Positions 35,913 to 47,683 of a DNA stretch of 64,000 bases are shown piece after piece. The stretch lies in assembly GCA_030844895.1 (NCBI GenBank), contig CM061234.1:12645573-12709572 (forward strand). Direction: 5' to 3'. Within the stretch, counting starts at the first letter, position 1. Each line of letters opens with the position of its first letter. A program made the translations under genes and the position numbers. The notes under the pieces are model-generated. The model saw only the letters and a program-made list of their open reading frames with translations, was not told the origin of the DNA and did no database searches. The stretch comes from Ambrosia x helenae (lineage: Eukaryota > Streptophyta > Magnoliopsida > Asterales > Asteraceae).

Positions 35913-38900
35913 TCAACCAAACAATGCTTCCTTATACAACTCATCACCACACTCCTCAGGTGTATAGCTCTTCGTGACATACTCCTCTCCATCACGAGCC
36001 ATCACGAGCTTAGCATTCCAATACCATGGCTTAACATAAACCGAGTCTAACAAAGGCTCCATCACGATCACGGACCCCCAATCACGCTCCCCGTGTTTCG
36101 CCTCCTTTAACCTCCTTCTAACCATCAAACCTCCCACATCTTCATTCCTCATCGCGATGACACTCCTAAGTATCGTCGTGCTAAGAAGCAGTACAAATGC
36201 AGCGTCTTCTTCGGGTAAATATTCGACCGCGGACAGCTTCCAGTTTATAAGTCCTGTTGCTCTCCCACTTGGGTTTTCATCTGTGAATCGAATAATTGTC
36301 ACAAATTCTTCTTCTTCGTCGTTTTCTTTGTTTTGGTATTGCATTTGTCGCCCCTTTAGTAAGCGAATGTGGGAATCGGTCGAGTTGCTCATTTTGAGAT
36401 CAAAGTTCATGTCTTGTGATATAAACAGGTCGTGTCCGGTTGAAAAGTGCCATGAAGCGCGCCAGTTTTGCGTTGGTGGCTTTGGTGTTGCGGTCGCTAT
36501 CACTTTCCCTGTACTAGATTACATATCAGAATCAACGTCATTATAAGTGTATACGAGACACTTAAGATCGAGTAGCTAAAAGATCAAATGAAGTTGAGCC
36601 TAAGCAAGGTCGAGCCAAAGCTCAAGGCTAAAATTCAGTTTGTTTAATAGATAAGCCCAAGCCCAAGTTCACATTTATAGATCGGCTAGGCTCACGAGTC
36701 TAAAGACTCCTGTTATTTATATACTTTTTATTTAGTGTTATATGCAAAAATAATTGTTACAAATAAAATATAAAAATTATTATAAATGTATATAACATAA
36801 TTTTATAATAAATGAGCCGAGCAGAGTAAAGCCCAAGCCTGAGCATAAAACTACTCACGAGACAAGTCAGAGTTTGAAACGAGCCAAGCTCGAGCTCTTA
36901 ACATCCAAATGATCCGAGCTCAAGCTAAGACAAGCTTAGGTTCGGGCTAGCTCGTATACACCGTAGACTATGGTTGATTTGCAACGAAAATAAAAGATGG
37001 TAATCGAGAAACATACCTGGGGATTTGCCGATGGAACCAGCAACGTAAGACCACGAGCCTTCGCGTATCTCTACGCAGCGATCCTCCCATTTTACGACGT
37101 TCGGTTTGTTACTTCCTCTTCTCCAAACCCCTCCTCCTACCCTGCCAATGAAACCAAACAAGTGAAGTTACTAAATTTGAATTTTGAGGCCAACCCATCA
37201 AGCTATTGTGATTTGTGAAGAAATGTAACCTCATCCTGATAACAAAACATTCTCTTCCAGCATGATCTAGAACCGTACGCGATAACCATCGGCCTTCTTG
37301 CGGTCGATATTGGTTCATTTTTAAGATCACCTCGGACACCATAGCTCCCGAATCATCAGTCACTCGGTCTGGCACAGATTTGAACAAGTATGGAGCGCGG
37401 GCTGGAGGTGTGATCGATACAAATACCCTCAACCTTTCACCAACCACTCCATATAAAGTGATAGATGGTGCTCGAAGTAACTCGTTCCACATGAACGTGT
37501 TAGATTCGAGTAGTTTACTTCCTTTGATACGAACACCCCCTTTTCGCCTTCGTTCTACAACCAATCCTTTCGTCCCGAATTCACAATAAAGATTCACCAC
37601 TTTTTTCCATGAATCTGAAGGAATGGTGGATATGGGGCTGTTTATTTTCATCTCGTGGTGACATCTAAGCAACCGAAATCTTAAAAACTCTTTTGATTCA
37701 TCTGTTTGCAGCGTCTTCGTCGTAGGGATTCTCTTTACCAATACATTAACCTGTTTTATGTTAACAACATTATCAGGATCATGTGAGTTTATGATAGGGA
37801 TGTTTTACAAAATTTTGTGCCGAACTGCTAACTATCTGTTTTGGAAAAAAAGGCAAACCGACCCATACAATTTTCATGTTCATTTTGGCAGTAGCTTGTT
37901 GCCGCCTACCTACCATCCTTATGTAATTTACTCTTTATGATATGTATAAAAAGATCTTTTGATTAAAAAAAAATTGGCAGTTTAGCGGTTTAAAAATTAC
38001 ATTTTTTTTTTTTCAAAAGCATAGTTTCACATTAATATTTTTAGAAATGTCATCCTACAATGAAAAAAATAAATAATAAATGTTAACTACCAATCCGATT
38101 TACATGGCCGGTTGCAAATTTCAAAATGTAAACCGTCAAACCATTAAGACTGAACCATTAACTGGATCAAGGGACCATATATATTTCAAACCGGCCAACT
38201 TTCTTTGGACGGTTCTGTTAGTCAGGGTAGATCACCCTCGCAATTACTCACCTCAAGCAAAAATCGAGGCAGCACCGGCCGATACTTGACATTAACATCA
38301 GTATCCGTAACTTCCCAGTGAATCGGTGGTTCTACACCGTTAGAACCACCGATTACATGGCAGCCGGCTTTCTCATACGGCTGATCAAACACTCTCTCCC
38401 AAAGCTTCCTCATCACCTCCAAATCACTCCCCTTAACCAATTCTCCAGACTCGATTACCTTCCCCATGCTGTCCTCCATTTCCTTTACATCGATAGCATA
38501 CGCATTCGGGTAGCTCTGTTTCATCGAACCACATTAGTCATATCATGTATACACATATGGATTTTATATTTTGGTATGCTTTTTAATACCTTATGAGTGA
38601 TCCACATCAGTAGAACATCTAATGTGGGTACAAAAGTCTTGCTGCTATCTGCGAATCTTTGCAACGAAAACAAAAACCCTTTGTATCGATTTCTGGCTGC
38701 GATTAAGTACACGAGTTCTAGCATATAAGGCTTTGAGAATTGGATAAACAGACATCTTTGCTTTGATAGTTCTCCCAAAAGATAATCCATTTGAGGAATG
38801 TTCTTGTTGTCAAGATGAAGATCACTCGAATCGGCTTCGTTTTCGAATGATTCAGATGGGTATTTGGATATCCATATCTCTTCACATCTTTCCAAAGCAT

Positions 38901-39774
38901 AGTCTTTGTTTTCTTGGTTTAAAATGGCTGGTTTTCCGATTAGTTTTGTGAATCTTGAATCACAGTATTGCTTGTAAGCTATCTGAAACAAGGGGTGTGA
39001 ATTTCTGACACAATATAAAAACGCGACACCAACTTAACACAAACTTCATGGGTTTTTTTTAGGCTAAACGAGTTCAGGTTGTTTTCAGGTTAAACCTGCG
39101 AACACGTTTAGCTAAACGGCTTGTGTTCGTATCAACTGAGAGGCTTCACGGGTTGGCTTGTTTAACCTATTTACATGTCATAGGTAAAACTATTTATCTA
39201 TTTTTAATGCCAAAATTTAAAAGTTACTTCAAACGAATTTAGAAAGTAAAAGTATTTATATTGGTACGTGTCATGTTGGAATTTGTGTAAACTTTTTGGT
39301 TTTTGTTGGGTTTGGCTACGAACACGACTCGTTTAGCAACCATGTCAGAAATAGAGTTTTAAATCCTATGAAACTCTGTTTCGGCACTAATTTGACTTAA
39401 AACTATCGATTTGAAAAGAAAGACGAACATACTGGATTTAGAGTATGACAGAACCAAACCCATTCAACATCAATAGGAGGAAGGATCATCGGCGGGTTGG
39501 CAGCTTCCGCGATAAGATCACACATCATGGGCATCCATAGTTCATGATACCTACCATTCATTTAACCAATTAAAACAAATAAACTCACATATTAACATTG
39601 TATCACCTACCTACGAATAGCTTCAACAAGAACATGTGTATGATGGAGCCAATATGATTCAGCAACATCTCTCAAGAACTCGATGGTTTGTCTAGCGGCC
39701 GCCGCTAAATCTAAGCTCAGCCGTGTAATCTCCTCATCACTCGTTGACGAAGAATTGTGACCGGAACTAGACAT
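35913..39774 (-). CDS. GRDP: GRDP-like protein (DUF1399)
   Basis: A member of the plant glycine-rich domain-containing protein family, known in Arabidopsis for roles in abscisic-acid, stress and auxin responses; biochemical activity is unclear. Exons on the minus strand: 39611-39774, 39433-39550, 38590-38982, 38252-38515, 37230-37750, 37017-37141, 35913-36508. They total 2,181 bases, 726 residues plus stop. The N-terminal DUF1399 region has LDLAAAARQTIEFLRDVAES, PPIDVEWVWFCHTLNP, ARNRYKGFLFSL and TLDVLLMWITHK, the paired D-x-x-W/M-W-x-x-H pattern of the family. The central region (HCHHEMKINSPIS-like to WNELLRAPSITLYG) and the C-terminal part also align by eye with the family. I chose the ATG at 39772-39774 because it is the first ATG in the frame. 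The usual Gly-rich tail is absent; the protein ends YKEALFG. Confidence 0.85.
36547..36961. mobile_element. Word element in GRDP-like intron 6
   Basis: Ends GTGTATACGAG and CTCGTATACAC are mirrored. The interior uses GAGCC, AAGCTCAAG and GAGCTC words, with an AT-rich centre at 36700-36810. This is the same design and word set as 46689-47104. It lies wholly in the intron between the exons at 37017-37141 and 35913-36508. No clear target duplication. Confidence 0.55.
38992..39355. mobile_element. Possible decayed word element in GRDP-like intron 2
   Basis: The region starts GGGGTGTGAATTTCTGACAC and near its right end has ACCATGTCAGAAATAGAG, a weakly mirrored pair. It contains repeated TAAACGAGTT, GGCTAAACG and CACGGGTTGG words and their complements. 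It resembles the other CTAGGGGTG-ended elements but is too decayed for confident ends. Confidence 0.35.
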
Positions 39775-40069
39775 GTTTCTTTCAACGTATGTGGAAATCA
39801 AAAGAATGATATTATGATAATGTAATTAAGATACAAGTATAGTATTAAAATTAAAAAAAGGTGGGAAAGTGGGGTGTGTCATGTTTTTTATAGGAAGTGC
39901 GATAGTGAAGCTACAATAATTGTTGTAACACGACAATATTGATGATGTAGATGGAAAACGAAAGGTACCAAATATCACTAATTTCATTCATTCAATATTC
40001 ACTCGTTTTGTTTTGTTTTTTAATGGTAAGGAATGATGTGCCAACCACCGTGACATCAGGCGTTGTGGC

Positions 40070-40831
40070 TAGGGACGACAATCAAACCCGAACCTGATGG
40101 GTAAACCCGAAACCCGACACATTTGGGACGGGTTTGGGGTCGGGTAATCGGGTATGGGTCCAGGTATGGGATTAGTTTTTAATTTTTTCGCGGGTTTGAG
40201 ACGGGTTTGGGATTTGATGATATACCCGATTACCCGATAAAGTATACCCGTTTACCCGATTAGATACCCAATATAATTTCTAATATATCTTTTTAAATAT
40301 GTATACATAATATATCTAATTGTCCATCTACATTGTCATCTTGTGTTAAAATTATCAAAAATTAGTGTATACTATTTGTTATCTATGTCTTTGATTGTTT
40401 TTATATGATTTAAGTATTTTATATATATATTGGGGTTGGTGGCCCAATGGTAGAAGCAAAGCTTCTAGAAACACCTAAGGGGAGGTCATGGGTTCAAGTC
40501 CCACAAGGAGTAGAAATTTGCCGTTCAAAAAAAAAAAGTATTTTATATATATACATTATAATCATTTACATGTATAGTTAATAATGCAAAATGTAATTGG
40601 TTAATAGTTACCTAATAAATGCCTGTCGGGTTTTTGGTCGTATATACTCAACGAGTAAGTTTAAAAATTAATGGGTTTACCCGAAACCCGCAGGTATACC
40701 CGATACCCGATGGGTATTTATCCGACACAAACCCGACGGATTTTGGGCCGGGTTTGGGACAAGCATGCCTAATCGGGTATGGGGTTGGGATTACCTAAAC
40801 CCGTCCCAAACCCGACCCATTGTCATCCCTA
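40070..40831. mobile_element. 762-bp word element with nested SINE
   Basis: Ends TAGGGACGACAATCAAACCC and the mirrored GGGTTT...CCATTGTCATCCCTA are flanked by the 8-bp duplication GTTGTGGC (40062-40069 and 40832-40839). The interior words are ACCCGAAACCCG, GGGTTTGGG and ACCCGATTACCCG. A SINE (40431-40537) has inserted in its AT-rich middle, so the word element is the older insertion. Confidence 0.8.
40431..40537 (+). mobile_element. Short SINE with 17-bp target duplication
   Basis: A tRNA-like head (GTTGGTGGCCCAATGGTAG as box A, GGGTTCAAGTCCC as box B) is followed by TTTGCCGTTC and an A run. It is flanked by AGTATTTTATATATATA on both sides (about 40413-40429 and 40537-40553), a long target duplication typical of LINE-machinery insertion. 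It shares its 3' end with the SINE at 35109-35420. Confidence 0.85.
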
Positions 40832-40844
40832 GTTGTGGCCAACG

Positions 40845-40990
40845 TCGACTAATCGACCGCCGCCAGCTCCTTGGCTCTCCTAGAAGCGCGGAAACCCGAC
40901 ATCCACCCGCCCGAAGGCACAACAGTTGAATAATCGATAAAGTCTTGCCTCCCATCTGAGTCGAACTGACGTCACTCATATTCGTTTTTT
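40845..40990 (-). mobile_element. SINE fragment
   Basis: It contains GCGGAAACCCGACATCCACC and CGCCCGAAGGCAC, matching the body of the minus-strand SINE at 9150-9455. The tRNA-like head is missing or decayed, and the tract TTTTTTTTTA at 40986-40995 lies at the far side. It adjoins the right end of the 40070-40831 element. Confidence 0.55.
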
Positions 40991-41407
40991 TTTAGCTGAA
41001 TGCCACTCCACACCACAAGGGCGGGGGGCTGGGGGCATTCACTCATGTTGTTTCACGAGGTATTTTAAGATTATGTTATTTTATTTTTTTATGTCTCAAG
41101 TGACAAGTGGTGTTTGTTCATCCGTGATATTTTTATGAAAAATTTAATACTCACATGCTTCTTCTTACCGAAAAAAACAATTACTAACTAATAGTAGCGT
41201 CCCTGTTGCCGTTCAAAAAATTTAGTAACGTCCCTGACACGTACCAAATGGAACTAACCAGGAATAATTAAATGATCGAACCTAAATGACTCAAACCTAC
41301 AGGACAAAGCTTGAAGATCAAATCTGTGAGGGTCAAACTTAATTTTTTCATATTGATAGGGGATGGAAGATTAAATCGGTGAGGGCTCGGGCACCCCTGG
41401 CCCTCAC

Positions 41408-41604
41408 AAGTGGCGTAGCTTTTAAAGGGCGGGGAGGGGCGGCCGACCCCCCCCCCCCCCCGAATTTTCGCTCAGAAGTTCCGATTATATAGTATTCGTA
41501 TAAAATTTTTTTGGTATAGACAGTTTCGACCCCTCGAAACTAGTGATTTCCGACCCCCCAGTGACTTCCGACCCCCCGATGTTTCGGGTCAAGCTTCGCC
41601 ACTG
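41408..41604. mobile_element. 197-bp hAT MITE, second copy
   Basis: The same family as 20458-20653 (shared GGGCGGGGAGGGGCGGCC, AAGTTCCGATTATATAGTAT and CGACCCCCCGA words). Its left end is AAGTGGCG, one base off the usual CAGTGGCG, and the right end is CGCCACTG. The 8-bp duplication GCCCTCAC is perfect (41400-41407 and 41605-41612). A C run of 16 bases lies near 41446. Confidence 0.85.
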
Positions 41605-42025
41605 GCCCTCACTAACCTTCGCTATTGCAAACCAACACTAGAGAGAGAAAGTTCTCTTAAACACCGGTACTAAGTGAACATGTATGGTATGGTATTCGGT
41701 TTTACATTTAGCTTAATGTTTACATTAGTGGTATGCGATACGATTACAATAAGGTAGTTTAACACTATCGTACCATACCGCAACCAACCAAACATATACA
41801 ATACGACATTTGGATTTGGTTTAGCTAAATTTTGGCGTCGATACTAAAAGAGTTGAACTGCCAAAATGAACATGAAAACCGTCTAGGTCGGTTTGTCTTT
41901 TTACAAAACTAGAATTAGCGATCCGGCCCAAGATTTCATATAAAATGCCTAAGTTGTGAACATCCCTACCACAAACGCACATGATCCTAACGTCGTTTGA
42001 TGCTTTTAACATAACAAATATTAAT

Positions 42026-43407
42026 GTACTAGATTATACCCCGGGAAAATTGGGAATGATTATTGAAGGATTTCACAAAGTTTTCTAATTGGGTAAAGTT
42101 TTCATGCATGATGTGACATTTCCATAATTTTACCATTTTGGGTAAGTGTTAAAATGGAGTGATTTTGGAATAAAATTGGTAGGGTTTTGTGGGGATATGT
42201 TATTCATACTTGACTACTGTGTTTCGTGATGTTTCGTGATGTTTTCGGATTGTTTTGATGCGATCTGATGCGTTTTAGGATGTTTAAGACTGCAGGGGTC
42301 GAACCTGGGCTTCATTCGACCCACGTGGGGTCGAAGGAAGGACTCCAGAGGTCGAACCAACTCTCTGCAGGTCGAACCAGCCTTAGTTAGGTCGAATGAA
42401 CACGTGTTAAGGTCAAAGGAACACGTGTTAGGTCGAATGAACATATTTTTGGGTCGAATAAACTTCCAATGGGTTGAAGGAGAGTGTTTGGGTCAAACCA
42501 GAGATTGTCTAGGTCAAACCAAACACAGAAAACTTCCGATTCGACCCTACGACTCCGTATGTGCGATTTTTTATGCAAACTAAGTGTTGTATGCTCGAAA
42601 CTTATATGTTAACATCATGTACTTGATTAATTAATGTAATGGGTCACTAACGAGATGTCGGGTTTGTCTGGGATGTCCGGTTAACGTTCAAACACGCTTT
42701 TAAACACACATAGTCAGGATCTGGACAATCGGGGACTAGTTAATCTTCGGGATTAGTAGTCATCACATGTATGTAAACTTATGCTAGGTCGCCAGTAGTT
42801 GAAACTAGCAGTTCGTGTCAGGAATCTTTGTTAAACATGAAGACGCAACCTAAGGTGAGTTTCACGGCCCCACACTTTACTGTTTTCGTTTTTGAGGAAG
42901 AAACATGCTGAGTACTACAGTTTGAAAAGATCATGTTATGCTGGGGTTGGTTGTACGATTCATTTATGTTCTGCTTTATGTGGCCAATGTTGTGGCAGTT
43001 CGTCAACCGTTATTGCGGTAGTTCGTTAAGCGTGAATACGATAGTTCGTTGACCGTGAAGCAGTAGTTCGTTGGCTATGATATAGCAGTCCGTTGACCAT
43101 GGGTTGGTAGTTCGTTATTCGTGGTATGCGATAGTTCGTTGGGTGGTTCGTCCTGGAGTTCAAACGTCTAACAAGTGTTTTCATCAGTCAGTAGTAGCAT
43201 GATAGTCTTTCAAAAGTTCGTGAAACGTTTTACTTAAAACCCTGTGAACTCACCAGTATTTTGTACTGACGTTTTTAGCATGTTTTCTCAGGTCATTAAA
43301 GTGGCAGTAATCGAATAGGCGCACGGAGTCGCACACGCGTCTAGGTTGATCTTTTGGGTTGTTGAACGTTTAAACTTTCTGTTGGTTTTGGTTTTTGAGA
43401 AATTTGT
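42026..43407 (+). mobile_element. LTR-like retrotransposon debris with tandem words
   Basis: No coding region remains. The words GTGAACTCACCAGTATTTTG, TGACGTTTTTAGCATGTTTTC and TCAGGTCATTAAAG near 43250-43310 resemble plus-oriented gypsy LTR sequence. Two degenerate tandem arrays lie within: GGTCGAA units at 42297-42540 and AGTTCGTTGACCGTG units at about 43000-43155. The left boundary is a guess. Confidence 0.4.
42297..42540. repeat. Degenerate 20-21-bp tandem repeat
   Basis: About ten units begin GGTCGAA or GGTCAAA, with spacings of 18-22 bases and diverged remainders such as CCAACTCTCTGCAG, TGAACACGTGTTA and TAAACTTCCAATGG. Because many units are 21 bases, the minus strand stays open over part of the array with a recurring SFDLT word; I regard that as coincidental. 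Confidence 0.65.
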
Positions 43408-44481
43408 TGTAACACCCCAACCGATGGCGGAAACATCGAGGTGCCACATAGTGACGATTGTTCAATAGCTCATGGACTAAAGTGTAAATTTGAATACATT
43501 GATTAAATAATTTATTACATTGAAATGAAATACAACGATTCTAACTGCCAACTAAATTGTAATACAATGAATCAAAATCTAAATATAAATCCGAAAGCTT
43601 AAAGGATGCATCTCAAAACAACCTGAAACATGTACGAAAACGTTTTGGTCAATACAAAATGTATTGGTGAGCATACCCTGTTTAAATAAATATAGTAGAA
43701 AAGTGTTTAGCAATTCATGTGTCGTATACTGTTTGCAATTATGTAATAAGTGGTATCCGGGTCAAATCAACCCTAAGAGAAGAAAGCAGATATATATAGT
43801 ATGCGCTAGTAGTAATGTAATACATAGCAATGACGAGGACTCTCAACAGAGTCACAAGGGTATATACCATAGTACTATTCATTGAAATGCCAGGCCGCAA
43901 CGGTTAATGATTTGACAGGTCATAGATACACAAAATGACACAAGCAAACACACATAAGAATTGCTATTTTAGTAAAAGGAATTATAAACTTGATAGTAAG
44001 TACATGAGTCACCCCAAAATAGTAAGACAGTAAAAAGGGGAAAGATATACTCACATTGATTGTGATGTTGAACTTGGAAGAAATCAACAAGAATCAATAA
44101 ATCATGCTTGAACCTTAAACGCGTAGAACAAATTGACAAGAACATCTAACTACGCACTCTGAGTTTATGACAACCTAAATAAAAATATGTTCCAGATTAA
44201 TTCCACTATAGGACTCGTTGACTCAATTGATTGTCCGACGACGGGGACCTGCCAACTCTTGACTAATTATTATAATGGTTTAATGGCTAGAGCTTATAGC
44301 ATAAGAAGTTTATGACCTAAAATTTAATTAACACAATAGTGTACACATTCTAACCGGTATAATATAATTAAAATCCTTTAACTACTAACATATGAAAAAC
44401 ATATTATATTATGTCTATATATGTAGGTATTTGTTATTAGTAAAAGTCTCATCATACGTTCAAAATATTAGTGCAAGTTTA

Positions 44482-44520
<39 letters not shown>

Positions 44521-45674
44521 GCTTTGAATATATTTATTTTGACAAAATAAATAAATAATGTGTTGTTGACACAAGGATGAAGTTTCTATTGTTATTCAAA
44601 TTCAAAGAAGAAAGGTGATTTAAATATCATTATAATTGTTAGGTGTTGTCATAACATGGAACCCAAAAACACTTGCACAACACACCCACACATGCAAACA
44701 CACCCACACACCTGCACATCTACACACACCCATACATATTCAAACCAAGAATTTATAAGCCTTTTTGAACATCAATCGCCCCACCCCCCCTTCGCCGGAA
44801 ATTCGAAACTCGACTAATCTACATAAAGACACGAAAGGGACACTATAGAATCAATACCTTCTTTAATCGGAAGACGATTCTACTCGCGGTGGCGTCGGAT
44901 CGTGGTGGTCCGTTGAGGTGGATTTTTGAACCGAAGAGTGTCGAAAAATGAAACGAAACAGGGACTGGCTTTTAGGCTTGTCGGACTTTCGTCAATTGTG
45001 GTTGTGAGGTGGCTGTGACATCCGTCACTTTTCTTTTTTTATTTTTATATCAGTGGAGGATTGATTTGGCTTCGTTGATGTTTTTTTTTTCCTTTAACAT
45101 GTGGTTCTACACTTTATAAACTTGATCTAGACATAAACTTCTTAATAAATCTTGACAGTTACAAACGAAAAAGGTGGGATGATTGACTGTTTCTTCGTCT
45201 CTTTTAATGGTGTAATTGCCATTTAAAAATGACTTGAATTATATGATAACTTTAAGCCAATGATTGTAGACTGTTACAAAAACAAATAGAGAAGGAAAAA
45301 AAACGAATATGAGGTGTACCATATGGAGGAAAAGAGAATGTTATATTTTTTTTTTAAATCAATTTTAAGTTTTGTTAAATTACAACTTTTCGTCCTTTTT
45401 AGAATATGAGGGTAAAAAAAAATAAATAAAACTTTTGAAATAGTTAGAGGGACCAATTTAGTGTACATTTACAAAAATGGAGTGTGTAGGTTGTCACATT
45501 TGTAAACATTGAAATGCTTCCGCTACGTTTCGGATCAAGTTTTATAATGATGCATGGTTTGGTTTACGTATTTTATTTACATATAGTCGTTGTTTATTGT
45601 GACCGTTGACTTAGATCCTGGTATGTCACTCGGCTCGCGGTAAAACTCCGCAAGTGAAATTTGAGGGTGTGACA
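43408..45674 (-). mobile_element. Solo-LTR-like block related to the gypsy LTR
   Basis: It starts TGTAACACCCCAACCGATGG, nearly identical to the start of the LTR at 50504, and follows the same word order for about 600 bases (GTCACGATTGTTCAA-like, CCTGAAACATGTAC, GGTCAATA, TTGGTGAGCAT). At 45018 the word CTGTGACATCCGTCACTTTT appears; it is the exact reverse complement of the other terminus of the 50504 LTR. The block ends GGGTGTGACA at 45674. No 5-bp duplication brackets either reading, so it may be one rearranged solo LTR or two inverted fragments. Confidence 0.5.
44480..44520. repeat. TAT microsatellite
   Basis: About 13 TAT/ATT units in the middle of the 43408-45674 LTR-like block. Confidence 0.9.
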
Positions 45675-46246
45675 GAAGCAGAAAAACACACTAGCCGGTT
45701 GCGATGTGAGTGCGTTACCACTCGCCACCTTCACAACCAGTGTACGAATTCAGCAACAAAAACAATCCTGTCATCATTGCCCACAAATACATCCAAATTA
45801 AATATCCAAAGACACCAAGCTTGATCGGTTGGTTGCGTTTTCATTGAATTGTTAATGACACCACCATCCATAGGCCAACCAAACCGCAAAAATTAGGGAA
45901 ACATTACAGATTCACAACTACCATCCGCCGCCGCCAAACACTGTTCACATACCACCGGTAACAACAACATGCAACATCTCTCGGTCTCCCTCTCTCTCTA
46001 TGAAACCGATGCATCTCAAGTAACATGAATCACCATCAAGGCCCAAAACAATCATCGGAGCAGAGAAATACAGAAATCGGAGCAGAGAGACATAGAGAGA
46101 GACAGAGACAGTGAGCGATGAGAAAGGAAGAGGTGAATGGCCAACGCCGTGCTCCGCCTTCCATCTCTATACAGATTATCTCTCAGCAATTATCAGACAT
46201 GCATCGCAATCGAAGCAGAGAGACAGAGGCAAGAGTTTTGAAACCC

Positions 46247-47372
46247 TGGGGCGGACCTATCTCTAGGGGAGGGGTGACACCCGTTACCCCTCAAATTTTA
46301 CGGAGAAGTGGAAAAAAATTATTTTTTTATGTTTTTTTAAAACTCTTACCCCTCAAATAAATTTTATGTTACCCCTAGAATTATTTTACGTTACCTCTCA
46401 AGCCTCAATAACTTTACTAAACTCTAAAAGCCAAACCCAAAGTTTACTAGACTATAAGGGGCTGTTTGGTTGATTAAGTGCTAAATCACTAAGAGATTTG
46501 AATGGTTAAGATGTCTGAATGGTTAAGTGTTGTTCATTAAGTTAGACCTTTTAATGGTTAGTTTTCTTGTCCCACATTGGTAGGAGAGCCTCATTAAGGC
46601 TTAACCTAGTTTAGTGCTTAATGGTTCAGCTATTGAATGCCATAACTCTGAAGCCCGTTTAGTTTAGTTAAAGTTTGAATGGGAAAACTAGGGGTGTAAA
46701 CGAGCCAAGCCCGAGCTCGTTTAAGTTATGAAAGCTTGAGCTCAAGCTTGGCTCGATTTGAGCTTTGTTCCTAAAGCTCAAGCTCGGCTCATAGGCAACT
46801 TTTTAAATCTCAGGTTCGGCTCAACTCGTTTACTATTAATTAAATTATAGTTCTTATAATAATTAATTTATATATACTTTAGTTATTTTTCATAATTTTA
46901 AAAATATTAACTATTATTTAAATATTTATATTTAATACATTAATTAAAATTTATATAAAAAGTGAGCTCGCTTAATCTCATGAGTCGGCTCGAGCTCGAT
47001 TAGTAAAGCACAAGATGCTAGCTCGTTCAAGCTCGGCTCATTTTGAGTTTTTTTCGAGCTGGGCTAGAGTAGCTCGTGAGTAGCATGGCTCGTTTGCACC
47101 TCTAGAAAAAAACAAACAAAAAGAAGCAACATCAAACATAACAATCGACAAGAAGCATTAGGTGACCCTGCCCTACAGCTGCAGCCACTACTGGCCGGCC
47201 ACCCGCCACAACCTCCCAGCTAGGCGCTCACGTCTCCGCGTTTTCTACCCTGTGACCCTTCTCGGGTAACTTTGTTTATTGTTGTGTTTGTGTTTCGTTT
47301 ACATTGTATGAAAGAACGGCAAAAAAAAATTTTGAACGTTACCCCTAAAATTTGTGTCTAGATCCGCCACTG
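46247..47372. mobile_element. Non-autonomous hAT-like element with nested insertion
   Basis: Left end GGGGCGGACCTATCTCTAGG and right end GTGTCTAGATCCGCCACTG are imperfectly mirrored (CAGTGGCGGA-type hAT ends). They are bracketed by GAAACCCT and GAAACCCA, a 7-of-8 target duplication. Subterminal TTACCCCTCAAA words occur on both sides. No transposase is present. The 46689-47104 word element is inserted inside. Confidence 0.6.
46689..47104. mobile_element. 416-bp word element nested in a hAT-like element
   Basis: Ends TAGGGGTGTAAACGAGCC and GGCTCGTTTGCACCTCTA are mirrored with one mismatch. The interior is made of GAGCTCGTTT, AAGCTTGAGCTCAAGC and GCTCGGCTC words around an AT-rich core. Flanking bases GGGAAAAC and GAAAAAAAC are only partly alike, so the target duplication is weak. 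Confidence 0.7.
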
Positions 47373-47637
47373 GAAACCCAGCCACCATATGCAAACACTA
47401 AAGCAAAGAGACATAGCGAAAGAGAGAGGCAGAGATACAAAATATGGTCCACATACCTTTTTTTTTGAAAAACTCGTAAAGCACATTGTACGATGAAATC
47501 AGTACAAACTTAAGAGAGTTGTACCCCTTGCTTTAGATGTGTTGTACAATTTGCAATAGTGAGTTTTCACTTACATACCCATTTTGCTAATTATAGTAAG
47601 AATAACGTGTTAAAAGGTTGAAGATGGCATGGTTTGT

Positions 47638-47638
<1 letters not shown>

Positions 47639-47682
<44 letters not shown>
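47639..47682. repeat. CT then TA microsatellite
   Basis: A run of about 12 CT units followed by about 10 TA units, ending exactly where the TIR element at 47683 begins. The TA run resumes immediately after the element's other end at 61491, so the element inserted within a TA microsatellite. Confidence 0.9.

Positions 47683-47683
<1 letters not shown>

Noticed and set aside
42214..42578. Minus-strand frames with recurring SFDLT words as a repeat protein
   Set aside because: The periodicity comes from a degenerate 20-21-bp tandem repeat in LTR debris; units vary in length and break the frame.
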